Below are positions 9,272-18,779 of a stretch of DNA of 57,731 nt, piece by piece. The DNA is taken from NCBI GenBank assembly GCA_022844565.1, contig JALHLK010000031.1, positions 1 through 57,731 on the forward strand, written 5' to 3'. A program made the position numbers and the translations under genes. The stretch comes from Saprospiraceae bacterium (GTDB lineage Bacteria > Bacteroidota > Bacteroidia > Chitinophagales > Saprospiraceae). Every line of letters starts with the position of its first letter. The first letter of the stretch is position 1. Under the pieces are notes generated by a model. The model saw only the letters and a list, made by a program, of their open reading frames with translations. It searched no databases and was not told the origin of the DNA.

Positions 9272-10573
9272 TTGGAAGATAAAAATGATGGCTTAAAAAG
9301 AGAATTAGGCATTTTAGATGTTGCTACGAATGTTGTAAACATTGCCATTGGAAGTGGTATTTTCTTATTGCCAGCCCTTATTGCAGGTATTTTAGGAAAT
9401 GCTAGTATTGTTGCTTATGTCATTTGTGGCATCATTGTTTTACTGGTAGCATTGTGCTATGCCGAAATGGGTAGCCGAATCACTACATCAGGTGGTTCTT
9501 ATATATATATTGAAAAAGCTTTTGGACCCTATTTTGGATTTTTAGCATTCGGATTTTTACTTTTTGGTACGGGTATTCTTGTTTCGGCAGCATTAATCAA
9601 TGGCTTGGCTGATATGCTTTCTATTTCTTTTCCAATTTTTGAAACACCTATTTTTAGAGGATTATTGTTTTTTATTTTATTTAGTTTTTATGCTTTTGTA
9701 AATATTATTGGGGTGAAACAAGGCATGAAGGTCATCAAATTAGTAACTTTTGTAAAAATTCTACCGCTCGTCGCATTGGTAATCATCGGTGTTTTTAATG
9801 TACAATTTGCAAATCTACAATGGCATGGTTTTCCTACTTTTGAAAACATAGGTGCAGCTTCTTTGGCCTTGTTTTTTGCTTTTATCGGTGGAGAAACTGC
9901 CATAAATGTTAGTGGTGAAATGAAAAATCCAGCACGAACAGCACCTTTGGGATTGTTGCTGGGCATCATTACAGTCGTAGTCTTTTATTCATTAATTCAG
10001 CTTGTAACACAAGGATTATTGGGTGAAGAATTGATTGGTCAAAAGGCACCTTTGGCAGCTGCCGCGGGTAAACTATTTGGACCTTGGGGTACACAATTGT
10101 TGGTATTGTGCGGAGTTGTAGCCGTATTCAGTGGTTTAAATTCTATTGTCTTGGTTTATTCAAGAGTTATGTTTGCGGCATCAAATAATGGACTTTTACC
10201 TTCTGTTTTAGCAAAAGTACATGCCAAATTTGCAACTCCTCATTTGACAATTATCTCTTTTTCGTTGGTTGCCTTTGCAATGGCTTTATCGGGAGGGTTC
10301 AAACAATTAATGATATTGGCAACGATGTCGGGGTTATTTTTATATGTTGGTGTTGCATTAGCTGCAATCAAGTTTAGATTAGAAAAGGTAGAAAAATACC
10401 CTGCTTCGTTTAAGTTACCCGGCGGTATGTCGATTCCAATATTAACCTTGATCGTACTATCGTGGTTTATTTTGCAATCGAAACAAGAAAAAATTATTGG
10501 ATTCGGAATTTTTATTATAGTATTGTCTTTAATATTTTACATGAAGAAGTTTACTAGTGCTTTGTCAAAATAA
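9272..10573 (+). CDS. APC-family amino-acid permease
   Basis: A 433-residue integral membrane protein with about 12 hydrophobic segments. It carries the APC hallmark in TM1, Asn-Ile-Ala-Ile-Gly-Ser-Gly-Ile-Phe, where the unwound G-S-G-I-F binds the amino-acid carboxylate. A Gly-Gly-Glu-Thr-Ala motif in TM6 is also typical. No in-frame ATG exists before about residue 66, so the start is the TTG at 9272, 3 bases after the tricorn stop. This supports translational coupling. It probably imports amino acids freed by the preceding protease. The transport direction (uptake or exchange) cannot be read from the sequence. Confidence 0.9.
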   Translation: MEDKNDGLKRELGILDVATNVVNIAIGSGIFLLPALIAGILGNASIVAYVICGIIVLLVALCYAEMGSRITTSGGSYIYIEKAFGPYFGFLAFGFLLFGTGILVSAALINGLADMLSISFPIFETPIFRGLLFFILFSFYAFVNIIGVKQGMKVIKLVTFVKILPLVALVIIGVFNVQFANLQWHGFPTFENIGAASLALFFAFIGGETAINVSGEMKNPARTAPLGLLLGIITVVVFYSLIQLVTQGLLGEELIGQKAPLAAAAGKLFGPWGTQLLVLCGVVAVFSGLNSIVLVYSRVMFAASNNGLLPSVLAKVHAKFATPHLTIISFSLVAFAMALSGGFKQLMILATMSGLFLYVGVALAAIKFRLEKVEKYPASFKLPGGMSIPILTLIVLSWFILQSKQEKIIGFGIFIIVLSLIFYMKKFTSALSK

Positions 10574-10654
10574 AATGTGAGCTTTTCTATTTTTGCTCTA
10601 CGAATTTCTTTATAATGATTAAAATATGCATTTATTAAATCGAAATTAAATAAA

Positions 10655-11248
10655 ATGAGACAAGTATTTATCTTTAGCCTATTCATCTTCATAATAGCTT
10701 GCAAATCAGCTCAGAAAGAGGAGGTAATCCGTGAAATTGGACAAATTAAAACACCAATGGGTGAAATGTTATTCGAATTTTCGGACTTGACACCCAATCA
10801 TAAAGCCAGTTTTATCAAGTTGGCTAGCGAACACTATTGGGATACGCTCACCTTTAATCGAGTAATCAATGATTTTGTAATTCAAGGTGGATGTCCTGAT
10901 ACACCAGAAGGATTTGCAAACTCACCATATCTATTAGAGCCTGAATTTAATGATAGTCTTAAACATGTATATGGTGCAGTAGGTATAGGCAGAGATGGTA
11001 ATCCAGCTAAATTATCTGCAGGGTGCCAGTTTTACATTGTACACAAAAAAGAGGGACTGCCAAGACTGGATGGTGACTTTATGATCATAGGCCAAGTATT
11101 CAAAGGATTGGACGTATTGGATGCTATTGGAAAAGTTGCCACAGATACATTAGACAAGCCTTTGGTTCCCGTAACTTTAGAAGTGAATGTCTTAAAAATG
11201 AAGGAAGAGGAACTGATTAAAAACGGATATGTAATAACCAAATCTTAA
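10655..11248 (+). CDS. Lipoprotein cyclophilin-type peptidyl-prolyl isomerase
   Basis: A 197-residue protein with a lipoprotein signal: a hydrophobic stretch ending in I-I-A-C, acylated Cys16. The mature part is a cyclophilin domain with the conserved T-F-N-R-V-I-x-D-F-x-I-Q-G-G block (residues about 67-81, catalytic Arg included). A Gln-Phe-Tyr-Ile-Val segment follows later (near residue 126). The family catalyses cis-trans isomerisation of Xaa-Pro bonds and helps fold secreted proteins. It lies 81 bases after the permease and 36 before the penicillin acylase in the same direction, so it is plausibly part of the same transcript. Confidence 0.9.
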   Translation: MRQVFIFSLFIFIIACKSAQKEEVIREIGQIKTPMGEMLFEFSDLTPNHKASFIKLASEHYWDTLTFNRVINDFVIQGGCPDTPEGFANSPYLLEPEFNDSLKHVYGAVGIGRDGNPAKLSAGCQFYIVHKKEGLPRLDGDFMIIGQVFKGLDVLDAIGKVATDTLDKPLVPVTLEVNVLKMKEEELIKNGYVITKS

Positions 11249-11284
11249 TTATTAAAGACAATTATTTTATTGAAAAACTTAGTT

Positions 11285-13465
11285 ATGAAATTACTAATTT
11301 TCATTTTACTCCTTCCTGTGACCCTTTGCTCACAAGCCTTCACTAAAGAGGAAATAGCTCGATGGGAAAAACAAGCCAAGAAAGTTACCATTATGCGAGA
11401 TAATTACGGTATACCTCATATCTATGGCAAAACAGATGCTGACGCTGTATTTGGACTTTTGTATGCTCAATGCGAAGATGATTTTACACGTGTAGAGATG
11501 AATTATATTGAAAAATTGGGAAGAATGGCGGAGGTCAACGGACCAAGTGAGCTATACGATGACCTATTGATCAGGATGATCATAGACTCAGTCGACGCTG
11601 TGAAAGATTATGAAACCGCTCCAATCTGGATGAAAAAACTTTGTAATGCATTTGCAGATGGCGTAAACTACTATTTATATAAAAATCCTTCCAAAAAACC
11701 AGCACTCCTGACGCGTTTTAAACCTTGGTATCCTTTTTTATGGACAGACGGAAGCATTGGTGCGATTAATACAGCTGACATCAGTGTTGGAGAATTAAAA
11801 AATTTCTATACAGGCGAGCCTTCTTTTTCTTACCAAAAGGAAGAAAGTGAAGAAATACTAACTGGCTCTAACGGATTTGCTTTTGCACCCAAAATTACAG
11901 AAGCAGGTCACTCCATTTTATACATCAATCCACACGTCACCTTTTACTTTAGGCCGGAGGTCCATATGGTGAGCGAAGAAGGACTTAACGTATATGGTGC
12001 AGTGACATGGGGACAGTTTTTTATCTATCAGGGATTCAATGAAAAGTGTGGTTGGATTCATACCAGCAGTCAAGTAGATGCTGCAGACACCTATATCGAA
12101 AAGGTATCAAAAAAGGGAAAAAATTGGTTTTATGACTATGAAGGAAAACAAAAAAAAGTAAGTACAAAAAATATCACTATTCGCTCTAAAGCAGGAAATA
12201 AACTGGAGTCAACTACTATCCAAGCCTTATACACTCACCACGGACCGATTATGGCCAAAAGAGATGGTCAGTGGCTAAGTCTTAAAGCTGATAATCGGAT
12301 AAAAGATGGATTGATCCAATGCTGGCAAAGGACAAAAGCCCAAGGACTTGAGGATTTTAAAAAATCTTTGGACCTCAAAGGTAACATATCTAACAATACA
12401 GTCTATGCTGATGCTTCTGGAAATATTGGTTATTGGCATGGCAATAGAATTCCTATTCGCGATGCTAAATTTGATTGGACCAAGGCCGTGGACGGAAGTA
12501 TCGCTGCTACAGAATGGAAAGGATATCACGATATCAATCAGACTGTTTTAAGCATCAATCCTCCAAATGGCTGGCTTCAAAATTGTAACGCTACTCCTTA
12601 TACTGTGGCGGGAATAAATAGCCCCAAAGAAGAAAATTTTCCTGAATATATGGCCCCCGATGCAGAAAATTTCAGAGGGCTTAATGCCGTAAGAACGCTT
12701 AATGAGGAGAACAGCTATACTATTGACAAAGTTATCAAAGCGGGTTATGATACACGTATGACTTCATTCGAGATGATGGTACCTAAATTGGTTCAGTCAT
12801 TTGATCGACTATCCTACGACGACTCTCTTTTTAGTGTACTGGCCGGACCAATTATTGTATTAAAAAATTGGGATTTTAGAAGTGATCAAAACTCGATCGC
12901 AACCACACTTGCTATCGAATGGGGCGAAAAAATATTTCCAACGATAAGAAAATTGCAATTAAAAGATGTAAAGGATACTGACCTGACTGAGAAAACAAAA
13001 TATTATGCCTCCAATGCATCTGATAATGATTTACTAAACCCAATGCTTGATGTAGTAAAAAGCTTGCAGAAAAGATTTGGAAAATGGCAAATACCTTGGG
13101 GAGAGATCAACAGATTTCAGCGAATTTCTTCTGACCTTCAAAACAAATTTGATGATAATTTACCGAGTATTCCCGTAGGATTTACCTCGTCTGCATGGGG
13201 CACGTTACCTTCTTATACAAGCAGACCATTGGCAAATACTAAAAAAAGATATGGTGTCAACGGCAATAGTTTTGTATGTGCTGTAGAATTTGGTCCAAAA
13301 GTCAAAGCTAAATCATTACTCGCGGGAGGTAATAGTGGAAATGAGAAATCGCCACATTTTTTTGACCAAGGTGAGATGTATAGCAAAGGACAATTTAAAG
13401 ATGTACTTTTTTATAAAGAAGATGTTTTAAAACATGTAAAAAGGACCTATTTCCCAGGCGAATAA
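11285..13465 (+). CDS. Secreted penicillin-acylase-family Ntn hydrolase
   Basis: A 726-residue protein from the ATG at 11285, which opens a signal peptide; a TTG 15 bases upstream is an unlikely start. The family is shown by the N-terminal A-chain segment with R-D-N-Y-G-I-P-H-I-Y-G. Near residue 195 comes the autocleavage site T-G-S-N-G-F-A-F-A-P, where the Ser becomes the N-terminal nucleophile of the B chain. The oxyanion/substrate segments follow (NPHV, and later a G-N-S-G-N-E tail motif). These enzymes cleave amides such as acylated homoserine lactones, bile-salt-like amides or beta-lactam side chains, in the periplasm. The substrate cannot be predicted here. Neighbours are a cyclophilin and a serine hydrolase in the same direction (gap 10 bases). 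Confidence 0.9.
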   Translation: MKLLIFILLLPVTLCSQAFTKEEIARWEKQAKKVTIMRDNYGIPHIYGKTDADAVFGLLYAQCEDDFTRVEMNYIEKLGRMAEVNGPSELYDDLLIRMIIDSVDAVKDYETAPIWMKKLCNAFADGVNYYLYKNPSKKPALLTRFKPWYPFLWTDGSIGAINTADISVGELKNFYTGEPSFSYQKEESEEILTGSNGFAFAPKITEAGHSILYINPHVTFYFRPEVHMVSEEGLNVYGAVTWGQFFIYQGFNEKCGWIHTSSQVDAADTYIEKVSKKGKNWFYDYEGKQKKVSTKNITIRSKAGNKLESTTIQALYTHHGPIMAKRDGQWLSLKADNRIKDGLIQCWQRTKAQGLEDFKKSLDLKGNISNNTVYADASGNIGYWHGNRIPIRDAKFDWTKAVDGSIAATEWKGYHDINQTVLSINPPNGWLQNCNATPYTVAGINSPKEENFPEYMAPDAENFRGLNAVRTLNEENSYTIDKVIKAGYDTRMTSFEMMVPKLVQSFDRLSYDDSLFSVLAGPIIVLKNWDFRSDQNSIATTLAIEWGEKIFPTIRKLQLKDVKDTDLTEKTKYYASNASDNDLLNPMLDVVKSLQKRFGKWQIPWGEINRFQRISSDLQNKFDDNLPSIPVGFTSSAWGTLPSYTSRPLANTKKRYGVNGNSFVCAVEFGPKVKAKSLLAGGNSGNEKSPHFFDQGEMYSKGQFKDVLFYKEDVLKHVKRTYFPGE

Positions 13466-13475
13466 AACGAATAAT

Positions 13476-14627
13476 ATGAGGCAAATGAAAATAGTTATGA
13501 TCGCCTTTGTTCTTTTCCAGTTTTCTTTAATTGGACAAAAGGCCTACTTTCCTGATGAAACGTGGCTAAACAAAAAACCAGAAGAACTCGGCTTGAATAA
13601 AATGAGATTAGACAGTGCAATCATTGTCGCCAATCTCAATGAAGATGCAAGCGAGAAAGATTTGCGCATTGCTCTTCTCAAGTCTTACGCACGTGAACCA
13701 GGTTACAAAATCATTGGACCTACAAAACAGAGAGGCGGTCCCGCAGGTTTGATCATCAAAAACGGGTATATTGTTTCTCAATGGGGAGACATAGATCGTG
13801 TAGATATGACATTTAGCGCAACAAAAAGTTTTCTTTCCACGGTTGCAGGACTTGCATATGATAGAAAATTAATCCGTTCTGTCAAAGACCCTGTCAAAAA
13901 ATATGTTTGGGACGACAGTTTTGAGTCACAACACAATGCCAAGGTAACTTGGGAACATCTATTACACCAAACCTCAGATTGGTCAGGCACGCTCTTTGGA
14001 CTCAACGATTGGGCAGACAGACCACCAAGAGTAGGAGGTATAGACGAATGGAGCCGCAGAAAATTGGAAGAACCAGGCCAGATAAATGAATACAACGACG
14101 TGCGGGTAAACCTTCTCGCATATAGTCTGCTCAACGTATGGAGAAAACCTTTACCATCCGTGTTAAAAGAACACCTGATGGATCCTATAAAAGCTTCTAC
14201 TACGTGGAGATGGTACGGCTATGATAACGCTTTTATCAATATGGATGGCGTCATGGTACAATCTGTCAGCGGAGGAGGTCATCACGGTGGCGGGATCTTT
14301 ATGAGTACCACGGATATGGCCCGCTTTGGCCTATTATTCTTAAGAAATGGTAAATGGAATGATCAACAAATTATCTCAGATACTTGGATAAATATGGCTA
14401 CAGAACCTTCGACAGCTCTTAAAGATTATGGATACCTTTGGTGGTTGAATTCCACAAAAAAATGGAAAAACATTCCAAACAATGTCTTTTGGGCAGCAGG
14501 CTATGGAGGTAATTATATCATCGTAGATCGAGAAAATGATCTCGTGATTGTCTTAAGATGGGTAAATAATAAGGTAGAAGATGTGCTGGATCAGGTATAT
14601 TTGAGCTTAGGAGCTGTAAAGAAATAA
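13476..14627 (+). CDS. Secreted class C beta-lactamase-family serine hydrolase
   Basis: A 383-residue protein with a signal peptide (residues about 1-20). It carries the S-x-x-K motif S114-A-T-K117 in F-S-A-T-K-S-F-L. A Tyr-Asn-Asp motif near residues 206-208 is in the position of the YxN element, and a C-terminal H-H-G-G-G segment resembles the third motif. The length and order match the class C/DD-peptidase-like esterase family (PF00144). Enzymes of this family hydrolyse peptides, esters or beta-lactams, and the specificity here is open. It is the last of five closely spaced plus-strand genes and lies 10 bases after the penicillin acylase. Confidence 0.88.
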   Translation: MRQMKIVMIAFVLFQFSLIGQKAYFPDETWLNKKPEELGLNKMRLDSAIIVANLNEDASEKDLRIALLKSYAREPGYKIIGPTKQRGGPAGLIIKNGYIVSQWGDIDRVDMTFSATKSFLSTVAGLAYDRKLIRSVKDPVKKYVWDDSFESQHNAKVTWEHLLHQTSDWSGTLFGLNDWADRPPRVGGIDEWSRRKLEEPGQINEYNDVRVNLLAYSLLNVWRKPLPSVLKEHLMDPIKASTTWRWYGYDNAFINMDGVMVQSVSGGGHHGGGIFMSTTDMARFGLLFLRNGKWNDQQIISDTWINMATEPSTALKDYGYLWWLNSTKKWKNIPNNVFWAAGYGGNYIIVDRENDLVIVLRWVNNKVEDVLDQVYLSLGAVKK

Positions 14628-14668
14628 CATATCCATTTTGACTCGTTCTTTTATCATAGGTTTCAACA

Positions 14669-15511
14669 TTAATCGCTATTTATAAAATTATTAAATTCCG
14701 TCTTTGCAGTTTGACTTTCAAAAAGAGAAGTGTGTTCACCACCTACGATCTCGACAAACTGGCTATTCTGACAATTTTTACAACTTAAGACTTCTTGCTT
14801 AAAAGTTGGCCAAGAGTACATTTGAATAGGAGCGTCATTTAGACCTTGAATAAATAAAATTTTTGACTTGAAGCCATTCGTAAAGTTAAGTAATGACTTT
14901 TGAAAATATGCATTGGGGTTACTTGTTGTTGTGCCATATGCGTTTTTAAGTTTGTTACAGACAGCGCTTGTTTGAATTTGGCCATTCTCCTCTAATTGAC
15001 ATCTATAAACAAGGTTTAATGGTCCCGGTGCATTAGCAATTACACCATTGGTTTGGTGCATGGTATTAAGTCGTGTTACCATATAGCCTCCTTGAGAGTG
15101 TCCGCCTAAAAATACTTTTTTGATCGTTACTCCTAATTCTCGACTCGCTTTATTTTTCAACCATAACAAAGCAGCTTCAGCTAAAACAATATTGTCACCC
15201 AATAAAACATTTTCCTGAGGATATGCTACACTGACAATCATGATATCATTTCTATTCAAAATACCCTTGAATTTGTCAAGTGTGGTATTAGCGGCAGTCA
15301 TTATATTGCTGTCATTCATCACTGTGCCGTGAAATACCAACAAGACATCCATTTCATTATATGATGGCTTGTCAATGACAACATCAACGGTAAGATTATT
15401 ATACGTTATAGACTTTGTTAATCTATATGCAGTAGGCGTAGGCTGTTTTGTGGTGTTATCTTTGTCACACGAGTAAAAAAATAATGTCAGTAAAATCAAT
15501 AATCTCATCAA
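14669..15511 (-). CDS. Lipoprotein alpha/beta hydrolase
   Basis: A 280-residue protein with a lipoprotein signal (hydrophobic run ending F-Y-S-C, acylated Cys15). The mature part has the alpha/beta-hydrolase nucleophile elbow G-G-H-S-Q-G-G (Ser144), an oxyanion segment L-V-F-H-G-T near residue 78, and a His near the C-terminus in G-G-E-H-T that can complete the triad. A cysteine pair C-x-x-C near residue 245 is unusual. It is probably an esterase or lipase anchored to the outer or inner membrane. It converges on the preceding serine-hydrolase gene, with 41 bases between the two 3' ends and no obvious hairpin. Met2 could also be the start. Confidence 0.82.
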   Translation of the reverse strand: MMRLLILLTLFFYSCDKDNTTKQPTPTAYRLTKSITYNNLTVDVVIDKPSYNEMDVLLVFHGTVMNDSNIMTAANTTLDKFKGILNRNDIMIVSVAYPQENVLLGDNIVLAEAALLWLKNKASRELGVTIKKVFLGGHSQGGYMVTRLNTMHQTNGVIANAPGPLNLVYRCQLEENGQIQTSAVCNKLKNAYGTTTSNPNAYFQKSLLNFTNGFKSKILFIQGLNDAPIQMYSWPTFKQEVLSCKNCQNSQFVEIVGGEHTSLFESQTAKTEFNNFINSD

Positions 15512-15702
15512 AATAAGTTTGTAACTTTCCTTAGACTGGACTTATTATTAAATGTTTAAAACATGTTGGACAAAGGTACTAGAAAAACTATGCAATTGTT
15601 GACCACAAAGCATCAATTTTCAATTTTACCAATGTTGATATCTATCCGACGTAGTAAACGAGGCCGATTCCGATTCCAAAGGTAAATGATTTTTCTATTT
15701 TT

Positions 15703-16779
15703 TTAGTTCGTCCAAGGTTCTTTGTCTCGCGCATCCACGAATTTATCACCATCAAAAATGCATAAACCTTGCCAAGTACCAAACCACATTTGCCCTTTGT
15801 TATCCTCAAATATACTTAAAACATTGTTGGTAGTTAATCCGTCTTTCGTAGTGTATAAAGTAAATTTTGTACCATCATATTTATAAACTCCTATATTCTC
15901 AGCGGTAAACCATATATTTCCCTTACTATCTTCATAAAAACCGCCAGTTTCTATGCCTTGTATAATGCCATCTTTTGTGAAATTTGTGAAAGTGGTGCCA
16001 TCAAACTTACTTGCACCTCCATAAAATGAGCTAATCCAAATATTTCCTTGTTTATCCTCTAGTAAGGCATGAGTATTATTGTCGGTAAGTCCATTTTTGG
16101 TTGTTAAATGAGTAAACACTCCGTTTTTGTATTTGAAAATTCCATTTCCATCGGTAGTTAGCCAGATCGTTCCAGCTTTATCTTCTAGAATTTTAAAAAC
16201 CAATTTGTCAGACATCATATGCTGCCGATTTTCAACCAATGAATTTGGCAATGAAAACGGTTTAAACTTCTCTCCGTCAAAATGACTAACTCCACCAATC
16301 GAGCCTACCCAAAAGAGTCCATTTTTGTCAATTGTTAAGCCCCAAATTTCCGGATCTTCACCAAGCAGTCCTTCTTTGAATGAAAATGTTCTAAACTTCA
16401 CACCATCGTATTTAATAAGTCCAGCAGAGGTTCCAAACCATATATTGCCATCATGGTCTTCTATAATTGATGTAACTCGCTCATGTGGATGAATACCTTC
16501 GATTGGTACTGTTTCAAGTGTTTGTCCATTGTACCTGATAATTCCATTCCCATTAGTCCCAAACCAATAATTCCCTTTTTTGTCTTGATACATTGACCTT
16601 ACAAACTCTCTGACCATTCCATTCAAATTGGTATGAATTTGTGGAAAGGTCGTGTTTTGATTAAAAATAAGTGGTTGACGTTGTAAAGCTACATTCTCAG
16701 ATGTAGATTTAGTATTGACTTGTCCGAAACAAAGTGAGGTTTGAAGGATGAAAATGAGGAGTAATGTGTATTTTGGCAT
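15703..16779 (-). CDS. Secreted two-component-regulator-type beta-propeller protein
   Basis: A 358-residue protein when started at the ATG at 16779, which opens a signal peptide. An upstream in-frame ATG at 16815 would add 12 unneeded residues. The mature part is made of seven or so short repeats with pattern [D/N]-x-x-G-x-[I/L]-W-[F/V]-G-[T/S] followed by a Tyr-Asp-Gly-x-x-F element. These are the Reg_prop repeats normally seen in the periplasmic sensor half of hybrid two-component systems in Bacteroidota. Here the protein ends after the propeller: there is no Y_Y_Y domain, transmembrane helix, histidine kinase or DNA-binding domain. It is a free propeller protein, either a binding protein or a partial remnant. 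Confidence 0.85.
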   Translation of the reverse strand: MPKYTLLLIFILQTSLCFGQVNTKSTSENVALQRQPLIFNQNTTFPQIHTNLNGMVREFVRSMYQDKKGNYWFGTNGNGIIRYNGQTLETVPIEGIHPHERVTSIIEDHDGNIWFGTSAGLIKYDGVKFRTFSFKEGLLGEDPEIWGLTIDKNGLFWVGSIGGVSHFDGEKFKPFSLPNSLVENRQHMMSDKLVFKILEDKAGTIWLTTDGNGIFKYKNGVFTHLTTKNGLTDNNTHALLEDKQGNIWISSFYGGASKFDGTTFTNFTKDGIIQGIETGGFYEDSKGNIWFTAENIGVYKYDGTKFTLYTTKDGLTTNNVLSIFEDNKGQMWFGTWQGLCIFDGDKFVDARDKEPWTN

Positions 16780-16842
16780 GGATGATTTTTGAATGTAGTC
16801 GTGGATTTTTAGCATAGACGATGATTTTTGTTTTTTTAATAG

Positions 16843-17667
16843 TTATTTTAACTTCTTTAGTTGCTTGTTGCCTATTAATGATTTCATTTGGGTAATAGCA
16901 ATTTTGTTTAACTGCTCCAGTCGTTCACTTTGGCTTAAGCCTTGATGAATTAATACCGCATTTATACTTTCTAAATTACTTAAAACTACCAATTGTTCAA
17001 TAGATGCTTGGTCTCGAATATTCCCTTCAACATTGGGGTTGGTTTCTCGCCATTGCTTTGCGGTTGTCCCGAAGAGTGCCATGTTCAACATATCTGCTTC
17101 ATCAGCATAAACAAAATTAATTTTATCCTTTGAAAGTGTTTCGGGAATCAAATTTTCTTTGATTGCTTCGGTATGAATTCTATAATTGACTTTTGCCAAA
17201 GTACGTTGCAAATTCCATTCTAATTTTAATCGGTCATTTTCATCGGCTTTAAGGCGCTGAAATTCTTTTATGATATACAACTTGAATTCAATTGAAATCC
17301 AGGAGGCAAATTCAAAAGCAATGTCTTTATGAGCAAAGGTTCCACCATATCTGCCAGACTTAGAAATAATTCCGATTGCATTAGTTTTCTCTATCCACTG
17401 TTTAGGATTCAGTGTGAAACTGTTTAAGCCCGCCTGTTTTCTAAACACATCGAATTCGATGTGTTTAAAATCGGGATTATATAATTGCTCCCAAAAACCT
17501 AGTAACTCTATGGTATTTCGGTTCCTAATCCAATTTTGAATAATGGTTTCAGTTCTATCTATCTCCTTGTATCGGGCAATATCAGTTAAGGAAATATAAT
17601 CAGACTGCTCACCTTGATAGATGTTTATTTCAGTACCTTTTACTGTGATTATTTTACTTTTTGCCAT
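16843..17667 (-). CDS. KilA-N domain protein
   Basis: A 274-residue protein with an N-terminal KilA-N domain (residues about 20-135), shown by the Y-I-S-L-T-D-I-A-R pattern, a W-I-R-N-R-N-T segment and the S-G-R-Y-G-G-T-F-A-H-K-D-I-A-F-E-F-A block. KilA-N domains bind DNA and are common in phage and phage-derived genes. The C-terminal helical part has a basic end. A close relic of the same domain lies at about 20525-20757 on the same strand. It probably derives from a mobile element. The start codon at 17667 gives a normal N-terminus. Confidence 0.9.
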   Translation of the reverse strand: MAKSKIITVKGTEINIYQGEQSDYISLTDIARYKEIDRTETIIQNWIRNRNTIELLGFWEQLYNPDFKHIEFDVFRKQAGLNSFTLNPKQWIEKTNAIGIISKSGRYGGTFAHKDIAFEFASWISIEFKLYIIKEFQRLKADENDRLKLEWNLQRTLAKVNYRIHTEAIKENLIPETLSKDKINFVYADEADMLNMALFGTTAKQWRETNPNVEGNIRDQASIEQLVVLSNLESINAVLIHQGLSQSERLEQLNKIAITQMKSLIGNKQLKKLK

Positions 17668-17751
17668 CTGTTTAATTATTATTTCTTTTCATTCTTCACT
17701 TTCACTTGGGAAAAACTCCATTCGTTTGGCTTCACTTCTAAATGCTTGTGG

Positions 17752-18576
17752 TCACAAAGATATGAGTTGATTGTTAATCTTCTTTCTCGCAAGTATAGAA
17801 AAAACCATGGGGATTTTATCTCCCAAATGCGCTATCCTATATTTCTTCGGCTCAAATTCGATGGTTTTGTTAAAACAATTGTAGGGTGAGTAATCGTATT
17901 CAAGAAACTCTTTGATCTCAAGGCTATGATTAATTAAGCTTGTCATCACTTCGGCTAGACTGTGATTCCACATTACATATTCTAGGGAAATATTGGCATT
18001 TTTGTCTGCATAAGTCCCGCTCTCTGATTCTAGGATGGCACCAGAATAAAAATAATTGTAACCTATTTTCTCAAAATTGTCATCAAACATCCAAACGACA
18101 GGATGAAATTCTACAAACACCAATTGTCCATCAGGTTTTAGAAATGTAGATATAATATTCGCCCATTTGTCCAAATTTGGCAACCATCCGATGACCCCAT
18201 AACTGGTGAATACCATATCAAATTGTGTGTCTAAATGCTTCGGTAAATCATAAATATCGCAACAAATAAAGGTCGTATCAGCATTGGTTTCTTTTGCCAA
18301 TTTGTTAGCACTTTCTATCGCCTTGTCTGATAAGTCAACCCCTACCACAGTTGCCCCAAGCCGACTTAGAGAAATACTATCTTGCCCAAAATGACACTGC
18401 AAATGCAATATCGTCTTGCCAGTCAAATCGCCTAACAATGCTAACTCTATACTATTTAAAGAGGTTTGCCCTTTAAGAAAATTGGCAACATCATAAAATT
18501 CAGACTTCATGTGGGTGTCTACTCTGTTATTCCAAGAGTGTCGGTTGATGGAGAGGTAGTTGTCTGTTTTGTTCAT
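17752..18576 (-). CDS. Class I SAM-dependent methyltransferase
   Basis: A 274-residue protein when started at the ATG at 18576 (Met-Asn-Lys). Upstream in-frame sequence is basic and unlike the family. Motif I is visible as I-L-H-L-Q-C-H-F-G-Q-D-S, and the following acidic residue is in T-V-V-G-V-D-L-S. Motif III/IV (D-M-V-F-T-S-Y-G-V-I) and a C-terminal beta-rich end also fit the class I Rossmann fold. The family is broad (small-molecule or lipid methylation) and the substrate is not evident. It lies 84 bases upstream of the KilA-N gene on the same strand. Confidence 0.88.
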   Translation of the reverse strand: MNKTDNYLSINRHSWNNRVDTHMKSEFYDVANFLKGQTSLNSIELALLGDLTGKTILHLQCHFGQDSISLSRLGATVVGVDLSDKAIESANKLAKETNADTTFICCDIYDLPKHLDTQFDMVFTSYGVIGWLPNLDKWANIISTFLKPDGQLVFVEFHPVVWMFDDNFEKIGYNYFYSGAILESESGTYADKNANISLEYVMWNHSLAEVMTSLINHSLEIKEFLEYDYSPYNCFNKTIEFEPKKYRIAHLGDKIPMVFSILARKKINNQLISL

Positions 18577-18779
18577 TAGATGAGTGAATTTGGATGAATA
18601 ATGAGTGAGGCGATTTTTTGCGATTGAAGGGGTAAAGCTAGTGAATTTGATTTTTTTTTGGATAATTTTTTTTAACCTATAAAACAGCAATTACCTTTTT
18701 AATCCATCATCAGCCTTTATCAAAATTCCTAAAATAGCGACTGAATCAGTTGGTGATATGAGCGCTCCAAATATTGATT

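Noticed and set aside
15703-16779. Hybrid two-component system
   Set aside because: The propeller protein ends without a kinase, transmembrane helix or receiver domain, and no such domain is encoded next to it.
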